A stretch of DNA of 64,000 bases from Thermoplasmata archaeon (GTDB lineage Archaea; Thermoplasmatota; Thermoplasmata; Thermoplasmatales; GCA-001856825). The stretch covers positions 267 to 64,266 of the forward strand of contig JAGDXP010000024.1 of assembly GCA_023256475.1 (NCBI GenBank), in the 5' to 3' direction. Shown here piece by piece: positions 42,532 through 51,068 of this stretch. The stretch's first letter is position 1. The number at the start of each line of letters is the position of its first letter. Under the pieces are notes generated by a model, which searched no databases, was not told the DNA's origin, and was given only the letters and a program-made list of their open reading frames with translations. A program made the translations under genes and the position numbers.

Positions 42532-44025
42532 TCAGCTGCCCTTAAATATGTAATTATACCAGTCTTTCCTTACCTTGCCTGTAATATCGAAATAAACGTG
42601 CTTTATATATGTAAACTCCTCCAATGAATATGCGGAAAGTGATGCTCCATGACCGCTTTGCTTATAACCGGCCCATGGCATTTCAGATGGAACCACCACA
42701 TGTTCATTTATCCAAACCGTTCCAAACCTCAAATCCCTTGTAGCTCTTATGGCCCTTGTCACATCTTTAGTCCATACGGAAGCGCCTAGCCCATAAATAA
42801 CATCGTTAGCCCTCTTGATTACCTCCTGATAATCTTTAAATTTCAAAACTGTAAATACAGGGCCAAAAATCTCCTCCTTCACAATTGATGATTCTTCATT
42901 TTCTGTTTCAATAATTGCTGGAGACAAATAGAAACCGTTTTCATGCCCCTGAATTCTGGGCACAGTTCCTCCAGACAATATCCTTCCTCCTTCCTGTATA
43001 CCCAATTCAATGTATCTCTTTACCCTCTCCAAATGGCTCTTGGATATTAGTGGCCCTAAATCAGTGCCTTCATCAAATGGTGATCCTACCTTAACTTGCG
43101 CCAGCCTTTCGTTCAATCTTTTTATGAACTTATCATAGATGCTTTCATGAACATAATAACGTGTTGAATTGGCGCAGTCTTCACCATTGTTAATAAGCCC
43201 TCCCACTATGGCAGCTTCAACTGCACCGTCAACGTTCCCGTCCTCAAATACTATGAACGGAGCTTTGCCTCCCAGTTCAAGCGAAACCTTCTTGAGATTC
43301 GAAGAGGATAGCTCAGAAAGCCTCTTTCCTACCTCAGTGCTTCCAGTAAAGGCAATCATATCTACCTTTTTGCTTCTGGCTATTTCCTCTCCTATCTTGC
43401 TTCCTGGACCTGTAACTACATTAAATACCCCCTTTGGGATTCCTGACTTGTGAATTATTTCGGCAAGCATTAGAGTGGTAAGTGGGGTCCAGCTTGCCGG
43501 CTTTATAACAACTGTATTTCCCATGGCAATCGCGGGGAAAGCCCTCCAGACCACCATCATCAACGGATAATTCCATGGAGTAATCACACCCACAACACCT
43601 ATGGGTTCTCTCCTTACGGCGCTTGTTCCATCTGCAACATATTCACCCATAGATTTTCCTTCTATAACTCTGGCTGCTCCAGCTATGAATCTAATGTTGT
43701 CAATTGTATAAGGTACATCATAGTTCTTGACCTGTTTAATTGGCTTTCCTGTAATCAAGGTTTCCATCTTTACAAAATCATCAAATCTTTTTTCAATTTC
43801 TTCAGCTATCTTCAGTAGATACATGCTTCTATCCGCCGGCGTAAGATAGCTCCATCTTCCATCATCAAATGCATCTCTAGCCGAATCAATAGCAGAATTA
43901 AGATCTTCAACATCACCTTCCGGAACTGTTGCGATTGGTTCCCCCTTCGAGGGATCAAGTACTTGCATACGCTTACCTGACTTTGAATCTCTCCATTCAC
44001 CATCAATATACATTTTCCAATCCAC
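42532..44025 (-). CDS. NAD(P)-dependent aldehyde dehydrogenase
   Basis: The enzyme oxidises an aldehyde to its acid. The 497-aa protein has the cofactor region VVGVITPWNYPLMMVVWRAFPAIAMGNTVVIKPASWTP, FTGSTEVGK, the general base Glu in SLELGGKAPFIVF and the nucleophile in NNGEDCANSTRYYV, plus the C-terminal EEIFGPVFTVLKF. It is nearest in style to betaine/aminobutyraldehyde-type dehydrogenases. The start is GTG, with GGTGAT about eight nt upstream. It follows the APC permease gene by 53 bp on the same strand, so uptake and oxidation of an amine- or amino acid-derived aldehyde is plausible; it could also serve the sugar operon nearby. Confidence 0.93.
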   Translation of the reverse strand: MDWKMYIDGEWRDSKSGKRMQVLDPSKGEPIATVPEGDVEDLNSAIDSARDAFDDGRWSYLTPADRSMYLLKIAEEIEKRFDDFVKMETLITGKPIKQVKNYDVPYTIDNIRFIAGAARVIEGKSMGEYVADGTSAVRREPIGVVGVITPWNYPLMMVVWRAFPAIAMGNTVVIKPASWTPLTTLMLAEIIHKSGIPKGVFNVVTGPGSKIGEEIARSKKVDMIAFTGSTEVGKRLSELSSSNLKKVSLELGGKAPFIVFEDGNVDGAVEAAIVGGLINNGEDCANSTRYYVHESIYDKFIKRLNERLAQVKVGSPFDEGTDLGPLISKSHLERVKRYIELGIQEGGRILSGGTVPRIQGHENGFYLSPAIIETENEESSIVKEEIFGPVFTVLKFKDYQEVIKRANDVIYGLGASVWTKDVTRAIRATRDLRFGTVWINEHVVVPSEMPWAGYKQSGHGASLSAYSLEEFTYIKHVYFDITGKVRKDWYNYIFKGS

Positions 44026-44078
44026 TTTGCATCACCTTGGTTGATTCAATAAAAAATTAAAAAGAGATTGTTCATAAT

Positions 44079-45524
44079 CTATGCTTTTTGTTGAACGTTT
44101 TTAGATACATAACTCTCTCCCAATGTTCCATTATGGTGCTTTATTGCCACTACAATGGCTGCAATTATTGCGATGATAAACACTGCAATCAGTCCTCCAA
44201 AGTATGGTTCGGTTAAGCTGCTATAGCCCTCATAGAAAGCGTACACGAATAAGACCACACCCCCAGCTGGCGCCACAACTGAAATAAGGAAATTCCTTGG
44301 TGTTGTAACTTTCCTGCCTGATTTATGTAGATAGAATGCCAAGGCCAATTCTGGTATTATGTGGTGGATGAACCATAATGCTACGACCATGCTACCCGCT
44401 AGGAAAAGTGCATAGAAAGGACCCTGACTTACCCCATAAAAATGTATCATTAGGAGTTCAATGATTACTGTAACCAAAGATCCCGCTATGGCATTAAATA
44501 GTGCTGCATTGGTGGGAGACCCCTTACTGTTTACCTTTGTTAGGAACTCAGATCCTATGAATTTGTCCCTTCCCATTGCATACAGGAGCCTGGTGAAAGA
44601 CATCCCGGGAACAAAACCTCCAAAAGCCTGACCCAAAAGAGCCACAATGAAGAATAACCATCCCGCTGCCAGGCCAAGATATGGAATGTAGGCGGCCAAT
44701 CCTGGGCTAAGCTCAGATGAAAGGTTAGATGCGTGGGAGAGACCTATGGCTACTACCTCCGAGTACATTGCATATATCCCTATACCTGTGGAAATTAGGA
44801 CACCTACGATTATGGCTTTCCACACATTTTTAAACGATGCCTTTCCCTCCTCTGAGAAGAAGAGTGGAACTCCATATCCTGTATAGAAAAGGAACCCGGC
44901 AAGAATTACTCCCAGGAAGAGGCCCGAGAATCCACCTGGAGCAACATTTGGATTGAAGGCCTGGAGGCTGTTATAAGGAGTTTTTACTATAACATATGCA
45001 CCGTATGCTAGCAGTATTATAATTTGGATTACTCCTGAGAATATTATCCATTTGGCCGCAACTTTCAAATCTACTACTGAAACTATATACATTGCAACGA
45101 AGAATAATATTGAAATAAGCACGTAAATCCATGATGGCAGAATATAGCCATTGAGCAGATAGGTCAGGGAAGAATATATAACATAGGCAAAAGCTGTAGA
45201 TGTTAGCACATCAAAAAATAGGAAATATACAAGATTCATTAAAGATACAAACTTCCCCACAGCTTTTCCAAAACCAAGTTCAGTCAAGCCATAATAACCA
45301 CCTGCAAATGATGTAAGCCTAGCATATTCCAGAATGGGAATGCTCGCCAAAAGAATGAGAATTGCCCCAAATATTGGAACTAATGGCGCAGCAAAACCCG
45401 CATAGGTAACTGCCGCAGCTGCATTTGATACAGCCATGGCCATAGGATATATGGCTGCAACCGTCATAAAAGCCATTGACCAAAGGCCAACCTTATCCTT
45501 CGAAAGACCTCCAGAATTGGACAT
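44079..45524 (-). CDS. APC-family amino acid/amine permease
   Basis: A transporter of about 481 aa with twelve membrane helices. The APC pattern is clear at the first helix, VGLWSMAFMTVAAIYPMAMAVSNAAAAVTYAGFAAPLVP, and in SFAGGYYGLTELGFGKAVGKFVSLMNL and GFVPGMSFTRLLYAMGRDKFIGSEFLTKVNSKGSPTNAALF. I use the ATG at 45524 (MSNSGGLSKDK), which lies about 25 nt after ATTTATATGG, rather than the 7-residue longer ORF that begins inside this TATA-like box. Substrate unknown; co-directional with the aldehyde dehydrogenase. Confidence 0.92.
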   Translation of the reverse strand: MSNSGGLSKDKVGLWSMAFMTVAAIYPMAMAVSNAAAAVTYAGFAAPLVPIFGAILILLASIPILEYARLTSFAGGYYGLTELGFGKAVGKFVSLMNLVYFLFFDVLTSTAFAYVIYSSLTYLLNGYILPSWIYVLISILFFVAMYIVSVVDLKVAAKWIIFSGVIQIIILLAYGAYVIVKTPYNSLQAFNPNVAPGGFSGLFLGVILAGFLFYTGYGVPLFFSEEGKASFKNVWKAIIVGVLISTGIGIYAMYSEVVAIGLSHASNLSSELSPGLAAYIPYLGLAAGWLFFIVALLGQAFGGFVPGMSFTRLLYAMGRDKFIGSEFLTKVNSKGSPTNAALFNAIAGSLVTVIIELLMIHFYGVSQGPFYALFLAGSMVVALWFIHHIIPELALAFYLHKSGRKVTTPRNFLISVVAPAGGVVLFVYAFYEGYSSLTEPYFGGLIAVFIIAIIAAIVVAIKHHNGTLGESYVSKNVQQKA

Positions 45525-45709
45525 GGAATTGTAAACCCAGACCATATAAATATTTTTTCAAGCTTTCAACTTTCGGAATAACTTTTCCAATTTATGACAT
45601 GTTAAAATTAAAAAAATTTGAGATTAATTAGTAATCTTTGTAAATGTTAATTACTTTAAATCCTGAAAATCAGAATATATAAAATAATAAAAAAGGGTTT
45701 ATTAATAGG

Positions 45710-46441
45710 TTGACTATCCTTAACGGTATGACTAATATTGGAAAAGAGACTAGGATAAGCAGGATTATAAAAAATGATGGCCATACGTTGATTTCTGCAC
45801 TGGATCATGGAGGAGAGGATGCCCTGGTAAAGGGGTTGGAAGACATGGGCAAGGTTCTTAATTCGGTGATAAGCGGAGGAGTGGATGCAGTACTGATCAA
45901 TGAAGGCATTCTATTGAAATATCACCAAATCATAGTCACAAGGGTACCGGTGGTACTCAACATTCCCTTTGATCAGGATTTTGTAAAATTTGCTGTATCG
46001 TTGGGTGCAGATGCCATCAAAACCACATATTTCGGTGAAGTGCCCTTAAGGATTGAAATTGCCGACAAAATGCGCAAAATTGCAAAAGCCTCGGAGGAAT
46101 ATGGAATTCCTTACATTAACGAATTCATACCTTTGGAAAATGGCGTACCTTCCAACAATACAGAACTTGTATCCAGAGGTGCCAGGGCTGCCGCAGAATA
46201 TGGTGCGGATATAGTTAAAACTTCTTTTGTCAAAAATTTCAATGAAGTTGTCAAATCCTCCCCCGTACCTGTAATAATAGCAGGTGGAGACCCATCCGGC
46301 GGTGACATATTTAGTGCAATGAGAGAAGTCATAAGGTCAGGAGGTGCAGGAGGGGCCATAGGTAGAAGCATATTCCAGTCGAGCAACATAGAACGGACTG
46401 TTAAAGAGTTAGTTAAAATAGTACACGGTGGTGGACCTTGA
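45710..46441 (+). CDS. DhnA/LsrF-type class I aldolase
   Basis: A 243-aa TIM-barrel aldolase of the archaeal fructose-bisphosphate aldolase/DeoC-LsrF group: HTLISALDHGGEDALVKG at the start, VPVVLNIPFDQDF, GADAIKTTYFGEV, and the Schiff-base Lys in AAEYGADIVKTSFVKNF followed by the phosphate-binding VIIAGGDPSGGDIFSAMREVIRSGGAGGAIGRSIF. It is not necessarily a glycolytic aldolase: it leads an operon with a polyol-type dehydrogenase (4-nt overlap) and an FGGY kinase (2-nt gap). TATATAAA sits about 30 nt before the TTG start; the ATG at 45728 is an alternative. Confidence 0.9.
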   Translation: MTILNGMTNIGKETRISRIIKNDGHTLISALDHGGEDALVKGLEDMGKVLNSVISGGVDAVLINEGILLKYHQIIVTRVPVVLNIPFDQDFVKFAVSLGADAIKTTYFGEVPLRIEIADKMRKIAKASEEYGIPYINEFIPLENGVPSNNTELVSRGARAAAEYGADIVKTSFVKNFNEVVKSSPVPVIIAGGDPSGGDIFSAMREVIRSGGAGGAIGRSIFQSSNIERTVKELVKIVHGGGP

Positions 46442-47463
46442 AGGCAGCAGTTTTCAATGGTCCTTCCAATATTGAAATAACAGAAATTGAGATTCCTAAA
46501 CCAAATCCTGATGAGCTTCTCATAAAAAATATAAGGATAGGAATTTGCCCAACTGATTTAAGGTACTATAAAGGTCTAAGGAAAGAATCAACATATGACA
46601 ATCCCATGTTTACTACTGGGGTTAACACCTATGGACTTTCGGGTCATGAGGTAATTGGTGAAGTGGTTGGGATGGGTAATGAAGTGAGGGGTTTCGAGAT
46701 TGGAGATATAGTAACACATGAAACCTTCACATATTGTGGACAATGCAAATATTGCAATGAAGGGCTAATAAATCTATGTGAAAATAAAAAGGATATTGCC
46801 AGGGGGTACTCTGAATACTATAAAGTTCCTTACAAATTTGCCTATAAATTCTCTAAAAGCGTGGATCCAAAATTCGGAGCTTTTGCAGAACCACTTGCAG
46901 TGGTGATACACGCTGTGAAAAAGGTACCTCAGAAGAAACTTGCAATTATTGGTGCCGGGCCTATGGGTATGCTGATGGCTCTCTATTCAAAGCATATAGG
47001 CAAGGATGTTGTTGTAATAGAAATCAAGAAAAACAGATATGAATTTGCAAGATCATTGGGAATAAATGCATTACCCCCAGATATATCCGCAGACCCATCC
47101 AAGGTTAAGGAATTCCTCCATGAGGGAATATATGGAGTAATATCATCCATTGGAGGAAGGGGTGCCATAGAAAATGCAATATCAGTTGCATCTGATTCTG
47201 CTCCAATAGTGATATTTGGAGGCACATATCCCCCTGACTCCATCCCACTGGATCTGAACTCAATCCATTATTCTGAAAAAATAATTACAGGTTCCACTGA
47301 CCATACTAGGGAAGACATGAAGGAATCCATGGAATTAATTGAGAAAAAAGCTCTCCCGTTGGATAAGCTTGTTACCAAAGAATTCGAATTCCCCGATCTT
47401 GTAAATGCATTCAATGCTGCATTAAATGGAGAGGAGATGAAAATTCAGGTAATTTTTAGGTAA
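46438..47463 (+). CDS. Zinc-dependent polyol/sugar dehydrogenase (MDR family)
   Basis: A 341-aa medium-chain dehydrogenase. It has the catalytic zinc region (RIGICPTDLRYYKG, YGLSGHEVIGEVVGMG), the structural zinc cysteines TYCGQCKYCNEGLINLCEN and the Rossmann motif LAIIGAGPMGMLMALYSKHIGKDVVVIEIKKNR. It resembles sorbitol/threonine/glucose dehydrogenases, so oxidation of a polyol or sugar with NAD(P) is likely. It starts with TTG overlapping the aldolase stop by 4 nt, in an operon with the FGGY kinase. Confidence 0.92.
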   Translation: MKAAVFNGPSNIEITEIEIPKPNPDELLIKNIRIGICPTDLRYYKGLRKESTYDNPMFTTGVNTYGLSGHEVIGEVVGMGNEVRGFEIGDIVTHETFTYCGQCKYCNEGLINLCENKKDIARGYSEYYKVPYKFAYKFSKSVDPKFGAFAEPLAVVIHAVKKVPQKKLAIIGAGPMGMLMALYSKHIGKDVVVIEIKKNRYEFARSLGINALPPDISADPSKVKEFLHEGIYGVISSIGGRGAIENAISVASDSAPIVIFGGTYPPDSIPLDLNSIHYSEKIITGSTDHTREDMKESMELIEKKALPLDKLVTKEFEFPDLVNAFNAALNGEEMKIQVIFR

Positions 47464-47465
47464 TT

Positions 47466-48920
47466 ATGAAGTATTACATTGGTATTGATATAGGATCAAC
47501 GTCAACAAAAGGAATTTTAATGGATAGGGACAGGAATATAATTAAAAAAGACAGCAGAATACATGAATTGAAGGTTGTTGATGGCAGGTCAGAAACATGG
47601 GCTGAGCATTTTTTCCAGGAATCTATGGAAATAATTGGAGAGCTAATACAAAAGGGAAATATATTTCCAGGTGACATTGAAGCCATAAGCTTTTCTGGAT
47701 TTGAATCAGTCAGCTTTGTGGGCAGAGAAGGAATGGAAGTACATCCAACTATGACCTATCTCGATAGCAGGTCAGAGCCATTGGCCACAGAATTCACAAA
47801 ATTGATGGACCCAGAAGAATTGTTCTTCAAGACAAAAAACAGGGCAAGCTCCATATTTGAAGGGTATAAGGCAATGTACGCAGTAAAAAGAATTAGAGTT
47901 CCTTTGAAACAAATCAAATTGCTTGATGTGGCTCATTATTCAATCTTTAGGTTGACTGGAAAATATGTATTGGATCATACTTCGGCAATGTTATTTGCCC
48001 CATTCTATAACCCTTCCATATCTGATTGGGATCAAGAGATTATAGAGGTTGCAAATTTAGATCCCTGCATGTTTCCAGACATTATGGAATCCTATGAAAT
48101 TGCTGGAACAGTTAGCAAAGATTCTTCAGAAAAATTCAATTTGTCAAAAAATACCATAGTAACTGCTGGTGCTCAAGATGCATATGCATCATTGCTGGCC
48201 GATGGTGTTCTGGATAATGGCGAATCTTCATTCATATATGCAACATCAGGTGTTTACGATGTTGTACATGATGGAACTAGATTTGACCACATCTTCGCAA
48301 ACACCAGGCATATAATACCAGGCAGGTACGTGTCCGAAGCTGCAATGTATAACGCAGGTTCCCTTCTCAATTGGTTCGGTAAGATTACAAGAAAAAATTT
48401 AAGCAGATTGGATTCAGCCATAGAAGATAAAAATAGGCCAGGTAAAATCATTAGCCTCCCTTTCTTTACTGGAGAAAGAGCACCCATCTGGAACAACAAG
48501 TTGAGAGGTTCCTTCTTCAATGTGGACTTTTCAGACAATATCTACGATTTTTATCTGTCACTGATGGAGGGGGTAGGATACTGGTTGAGGTACACCATTG
48601 AGAAGTTCAATTCCATCGACATATTCCCAAAGAGCATTGTGGCAGGAGGTGGTGGCTCAAAGAGTAACATTTGGACGCAGATTGTTTCCGATATAGTGGG
48701 GTTGCCGCAAGAGATCAAGGTGAGCGAGGGGGCAGCACAGGGAGATGCATTTATTTCATTGTATTCTTCCGGTGGAATGAACAGTTTCAATGAAATTAAA
48801 GATTTCACAAAAATAAGGAAAAAAGTTACGCCTAATCAGAAGCTCAACGAAGCCTATGGAGAAAATTTTAACCTCTTCAAAAAACTTCTAGATATTTCAA
48901 TATCTGAAATATACAGTTGA
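47466..48920 (+). CDS. FGGY-family carbohydrate kinase
   Basis: A 484-aa sugar kinase of the xylulokinase/fuculokinase type. The first domain opens YYIGIDIGSTSTKGILMD (phosphate 1), with SFSGFESVSFVG and YLDSRSEPLA; the second domain has NTIVTAGAQDAYASLLADG, IYATSGVYDVVHDG, LPFFTGERAPIWNNKLRGSFFNVDFS and the adenosine-binding VAGGGGSKSNIWTQIVSDIVG. The substrate sugar cannot be fixed. It lies 2 nt after the dehydrogenase in a three-gene operon, suggesting that the ketose made by the dehydrogenase is phosphorylated here and then cleaved by the aldolase. Confidence 0.92.
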   Translation: MKYYIGIDIGSTSTKGILMDRDRNIIKKDSRIHELKVVDGRSETWAEHFFQESMEIIGELIQKGNIFPGDIEAISFSGFESVSFVGREGMEVHPTMTYLDSRSEPLATEFTKLMDPEELFFKTKNRASSIFEGYKAMYAVKRIRVPLKQIKLLDVAHYSIFRLTGKYVLDHTSAMLFAPFYNPSISDWDQEIIEVANLDPCMFPDIMESYEIAGTVSKDSSEKFNLSKNTIVTAGAQDAYASLLADGVLDNGESSFIYATSGVYDVVHDGTRFDHIFANTRHIIPGRYVSEAAMYNAGSLLNWFGKITRKNLSRLDSAIEDKNRPGKIISLPFFTGERAPIWNNKLRGSFFNVDFSDNIYDFYLSLMEGVGYWLRYTIEKFNSIDIFPKSIVAGGGGSKSNIWTQIVSDIVGLPQEIKVSEGAAQGDAFISLYSSGGMNSFNEIKDFTKIRKKVTPNQKLNEAYGENFNLFKKLLDISISEIYS

Positions 48921-48938
48921 AAAAATAGAGTAGCTCAT

Positions 48939-49670
48939 CTAACCCAGCATGAACTCCCTTATTACGGGCCCAATCCTGTCTATGGCCTCAAAGGTCATGG
49001 AATGGCCGGAATCAACTTCCACTATCCTGCTATTAGGAAAAACCTTCCCCAAGGAATCTTCAAACCTGGGACCAAAAAGGATGTCGTGGATTCCAATTAG
49101 AATTAATGTCTCCGTGGTAATTTTATAATTCCTAATGTCAAATGATGCCAATGCTGCACCCATTTGTGAGGATCTCACTGGATCAAAGGGATGAAGCGTC
49201 TCATAGGCCCTGATTCTATCTAGATTTTCCCTGATAAATTTCTCTGAAAAAGAAGCCCTCAATGATTCCTCCTCAGATCCGACCCACATTGAAATTGTCT
49301 TGAATACCTGTTCATCCAGATGGGTTGTTGGGGAAATCAATACAACTTTCTTTAAGGAATCTTGATATTTGCTTGCCATTATGGAAGCAATCATAGAACC
49401 CATGGAAATCCCTATCACTGAAAATTTTTCAAAATTTAGGTTGTCCATGATCTTTTTGAAAATACCAGAAATTTCATCCAAACCTATTTCATAATCTCCG
49501 CTCTTTCCATGATTTGGAACATCGACATATATCCTCCTGAAATCGCTAAGATAATATGCATACGGATACATGGCGAAGTTAGCAGATCCCAATCCATGAA
49601 TAAGCAGTACCGGGTCTCCATAACCCATTATTTCTATATTAATTTGATAATCATCCACATTGCAAATCAT
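48939..49670 (-). CDS. Alpha/beta-hydrolase
   Basis: A hydrolase of about 243 aa. It shows the oxyanion segment PVLLIHGLGSANFAMYPY, the nucleophile elbow FSVIGISMGSMIASIMA (G-x-S-x-G), Asp in LILIGIHDILFGPRFE and His in VEVDSGHSMTFEA. Substrate unknown; esterases and lactonases share this layout. The track ORF begins 40 residues upstream, but the ATG at 49670 is about 25 nt after TTTTATATTCC and starts right before the first strand, so the longer form is unlikely. Confidence 0.88.
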   Translation of the reverse strand: MICNVDDYQINIEIMGYGDPVLLIHGLGSANFAMYPYAYYLSDFRRIYVDVPNHGKSGDYEIGLDEISGIFKKIMDNLNFEKFSVIGISMGSMIASIMASKYQDSLKKVVLISPTTHLDEQVFKTISMWVGSEEESLRASFSEKFIRENLDRIRAYETLHPFDPVRSSQMGAALASFDIRNYKITTETLILIGIHDILFGPRFEDSLGKVFPNSRIVEVDSGHSMTFEAIDRIGPVIREFMLG

Positions 49671-49755
49671 ATTTTCAAATTGGAATATAAAATGAATTAA
49701 AGACATTTTTCCAAGGACATAACTCTTAAATTGTTTACAATCTTTGCAACGCAAT

Positions 49756-50451
49756 ATGAAGATACTTGTGGCAAGCGATATACATGCCAATCCATTCCCT
49801 TTGAAAACTGCGCTGGAGGAGAGTTATGATAAGGCAATATTCCTTGGTGATTCGGTGGATTATGGGCCTTATCCAGCTGAAGTTATAGATTTATTGAGGG
49901 ATAATTTCGACTTGTTCATAATGGGAAACCATGACTACGCTGTTGCATATGGAGTGGATTGCAAATGTGGTGAAGAGAATCATGATATTTCTGTATATTC
50001 AAGGGAAAACATAACTCTGAAGATTCTTTCTAAAGAGGATATAGATTTTCTGAAGCAATTCAAAGAAAGTGATTCCATAAATGCAGAATCCGTTGAGATA
50101 AACATCTATCATGGAGCCCCATGGGATCACCTTTACGGTTACATTTTTCCCTGGAAACCTGAGACTTTAAGCTCGAGAAGTATACTTGGTGGGGATGATG
50201 GTGATTATTTCCTTATAGGCCATACCCACCATCAGTTCATATTAACTAAGGGCGGAAAGACCTTCATAAACCCGGGTTCTCTGGGTCAACCAAGGGATCT
50301 AGTTGGTTTTCCCTCATATTTGATTATAGATACTGAAAAGCATTCCTTTGATTTTAAGAGGGTAAAATATGACAGATCAAAATTGCACTATGAAATTGAA
50401 AGAATTGTCAGGGATGAAAAGATGCAGTCAAGGCTGAAAGCTATGTTCTGA
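49756..50451 (+). CDS. Metallophosphoesterase
   Basis: A calcineurin-like phosphoesterase of about 231 aa with the full set of metal motifs: ILVASDIHAN, KAIFLGDSVDYGPYP, LFIMGNHDYAV, INIYHGAPWDHLY and FLIGHTHHQFIL followed by TFINPGSLGQPRD. This order is typical of the YfcE/MJ0936-type small phosphodiesterases. I use the ATG at 49756 (MKILVASDIHAN) rather than the track start four codons upstream. It is divergent from the alpha/beta-hydrolase across 85 bp. Confidence 0.9.
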   Translation: MKILVASDIHANPFPLKTALEESYDKAIFLGDSVDYGPYPAEVIDLLRDNFDLFIMGNHDYAVAYGVDCKCGEENHDISVYSRENITLKILSKEDIDFLKQFKESDSINAESVEINIYHGAPWDHLYGYIFPWKPETLSSRSILGGDDGDYFLIGHTHHQFILTKGGKTFINPGSLGQPRDLVGFPSYLIIDTEKHSFDFKRVKYDRSKLHYEIERIVRDEKMQSRLKAMF

Positions 50452-50505
50452 TATTTTCCAATTCTTTACAATAAGTATTTCATTGAAGATTGAATTTTTA
50501 GTGCA

Positions 50506-51030
50506 ATGAGTTATGATTTCGAGGATAGTTCCAGGGAATTTCCACCTCGCTATAGAGTTGTCTCAGCTGGCTCCCCCTCCATAGAAAAATTTGAGAATTT
50601 CAAGGATGCCTTGGATTACTGCAAAAAATTGAAGGATTCACTTTCCAAAATAGATATTGGTGACAGGGAAGTCTGCACTATAAGGAATGAATGTGGAAGA
50701 TTATACATATCCGAAGCAGTGGAGCTAACCAAACCTGAAATAGACTCCCTGCAGGAAATTCCTGTGTATTATAAGGTTGCATTGAAAGCGTTGCTAGAGA
50801 AATATGCATCCACTTATCTAGATAAGCCCATTGAAGACCTAACATTTATAAAGGAATTGATGGCGGGGAAATCACTTGATGGTTTGAGCATGATTCTAGA
50901 GCTCTGGAACAGGTATTGGGAAGTAAGGATAAGGTTGAGAGGGGATAACAGGGATGGTTTTTATATAATCAGGAGCAGGGATGTCCTAGATCCAAAAGAT
51001 CAGAATACTCTGAATGCTCAGACTTCGTGA
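50506..51030 (+). CDS. Hypothetical protein
   Basis: A 174-aa soluble protein that I do not recognise. The N-terminal part looks like a small sandwich domain (RYRVVSAGSPSIEKFENFKDALDYCKKLKDSLSK, then DREVCTIRNECGRLYI), the rest is helical (YKVALKALLEKYASTYLDKPIEDLTFIKELMAGKSLDGLSMILELWNRYWEVRIRLRG). It contains two Cys in the middle and no membrane segment. It follows the phosphoesterase by 54 bp on the same strand and converges on the HMG-CoA reductase gene. Confidence 0.7.
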   Translation: MSYDFEDSSREFPPRYRVVSAGSPSIEKFENFKDALDYCKKLKDSLSKIDIGDREVCTIRNECGRLYISEAVELTKPEIDSLQEIPVYYKVALKALLEKYASTYLDKPIEDLTFIKELMAGKSLDGLSMILELWNRYWEVRIRLRGDNRDGFYIIRSRDVLDPKDQNTLNAQTS

Positions 51031-51068
51031 TATTTAACTTGAAATCCAAAAAAGATTGAATAGGTAAT

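Noticed and set aside
43169-43453. 94-aa + strand ORF inside the aldehyde dehydrogenase
   Set aside because: Ser/Pro-rich shadow of the region holding the catalytic Cys and Glu on the minus strand.
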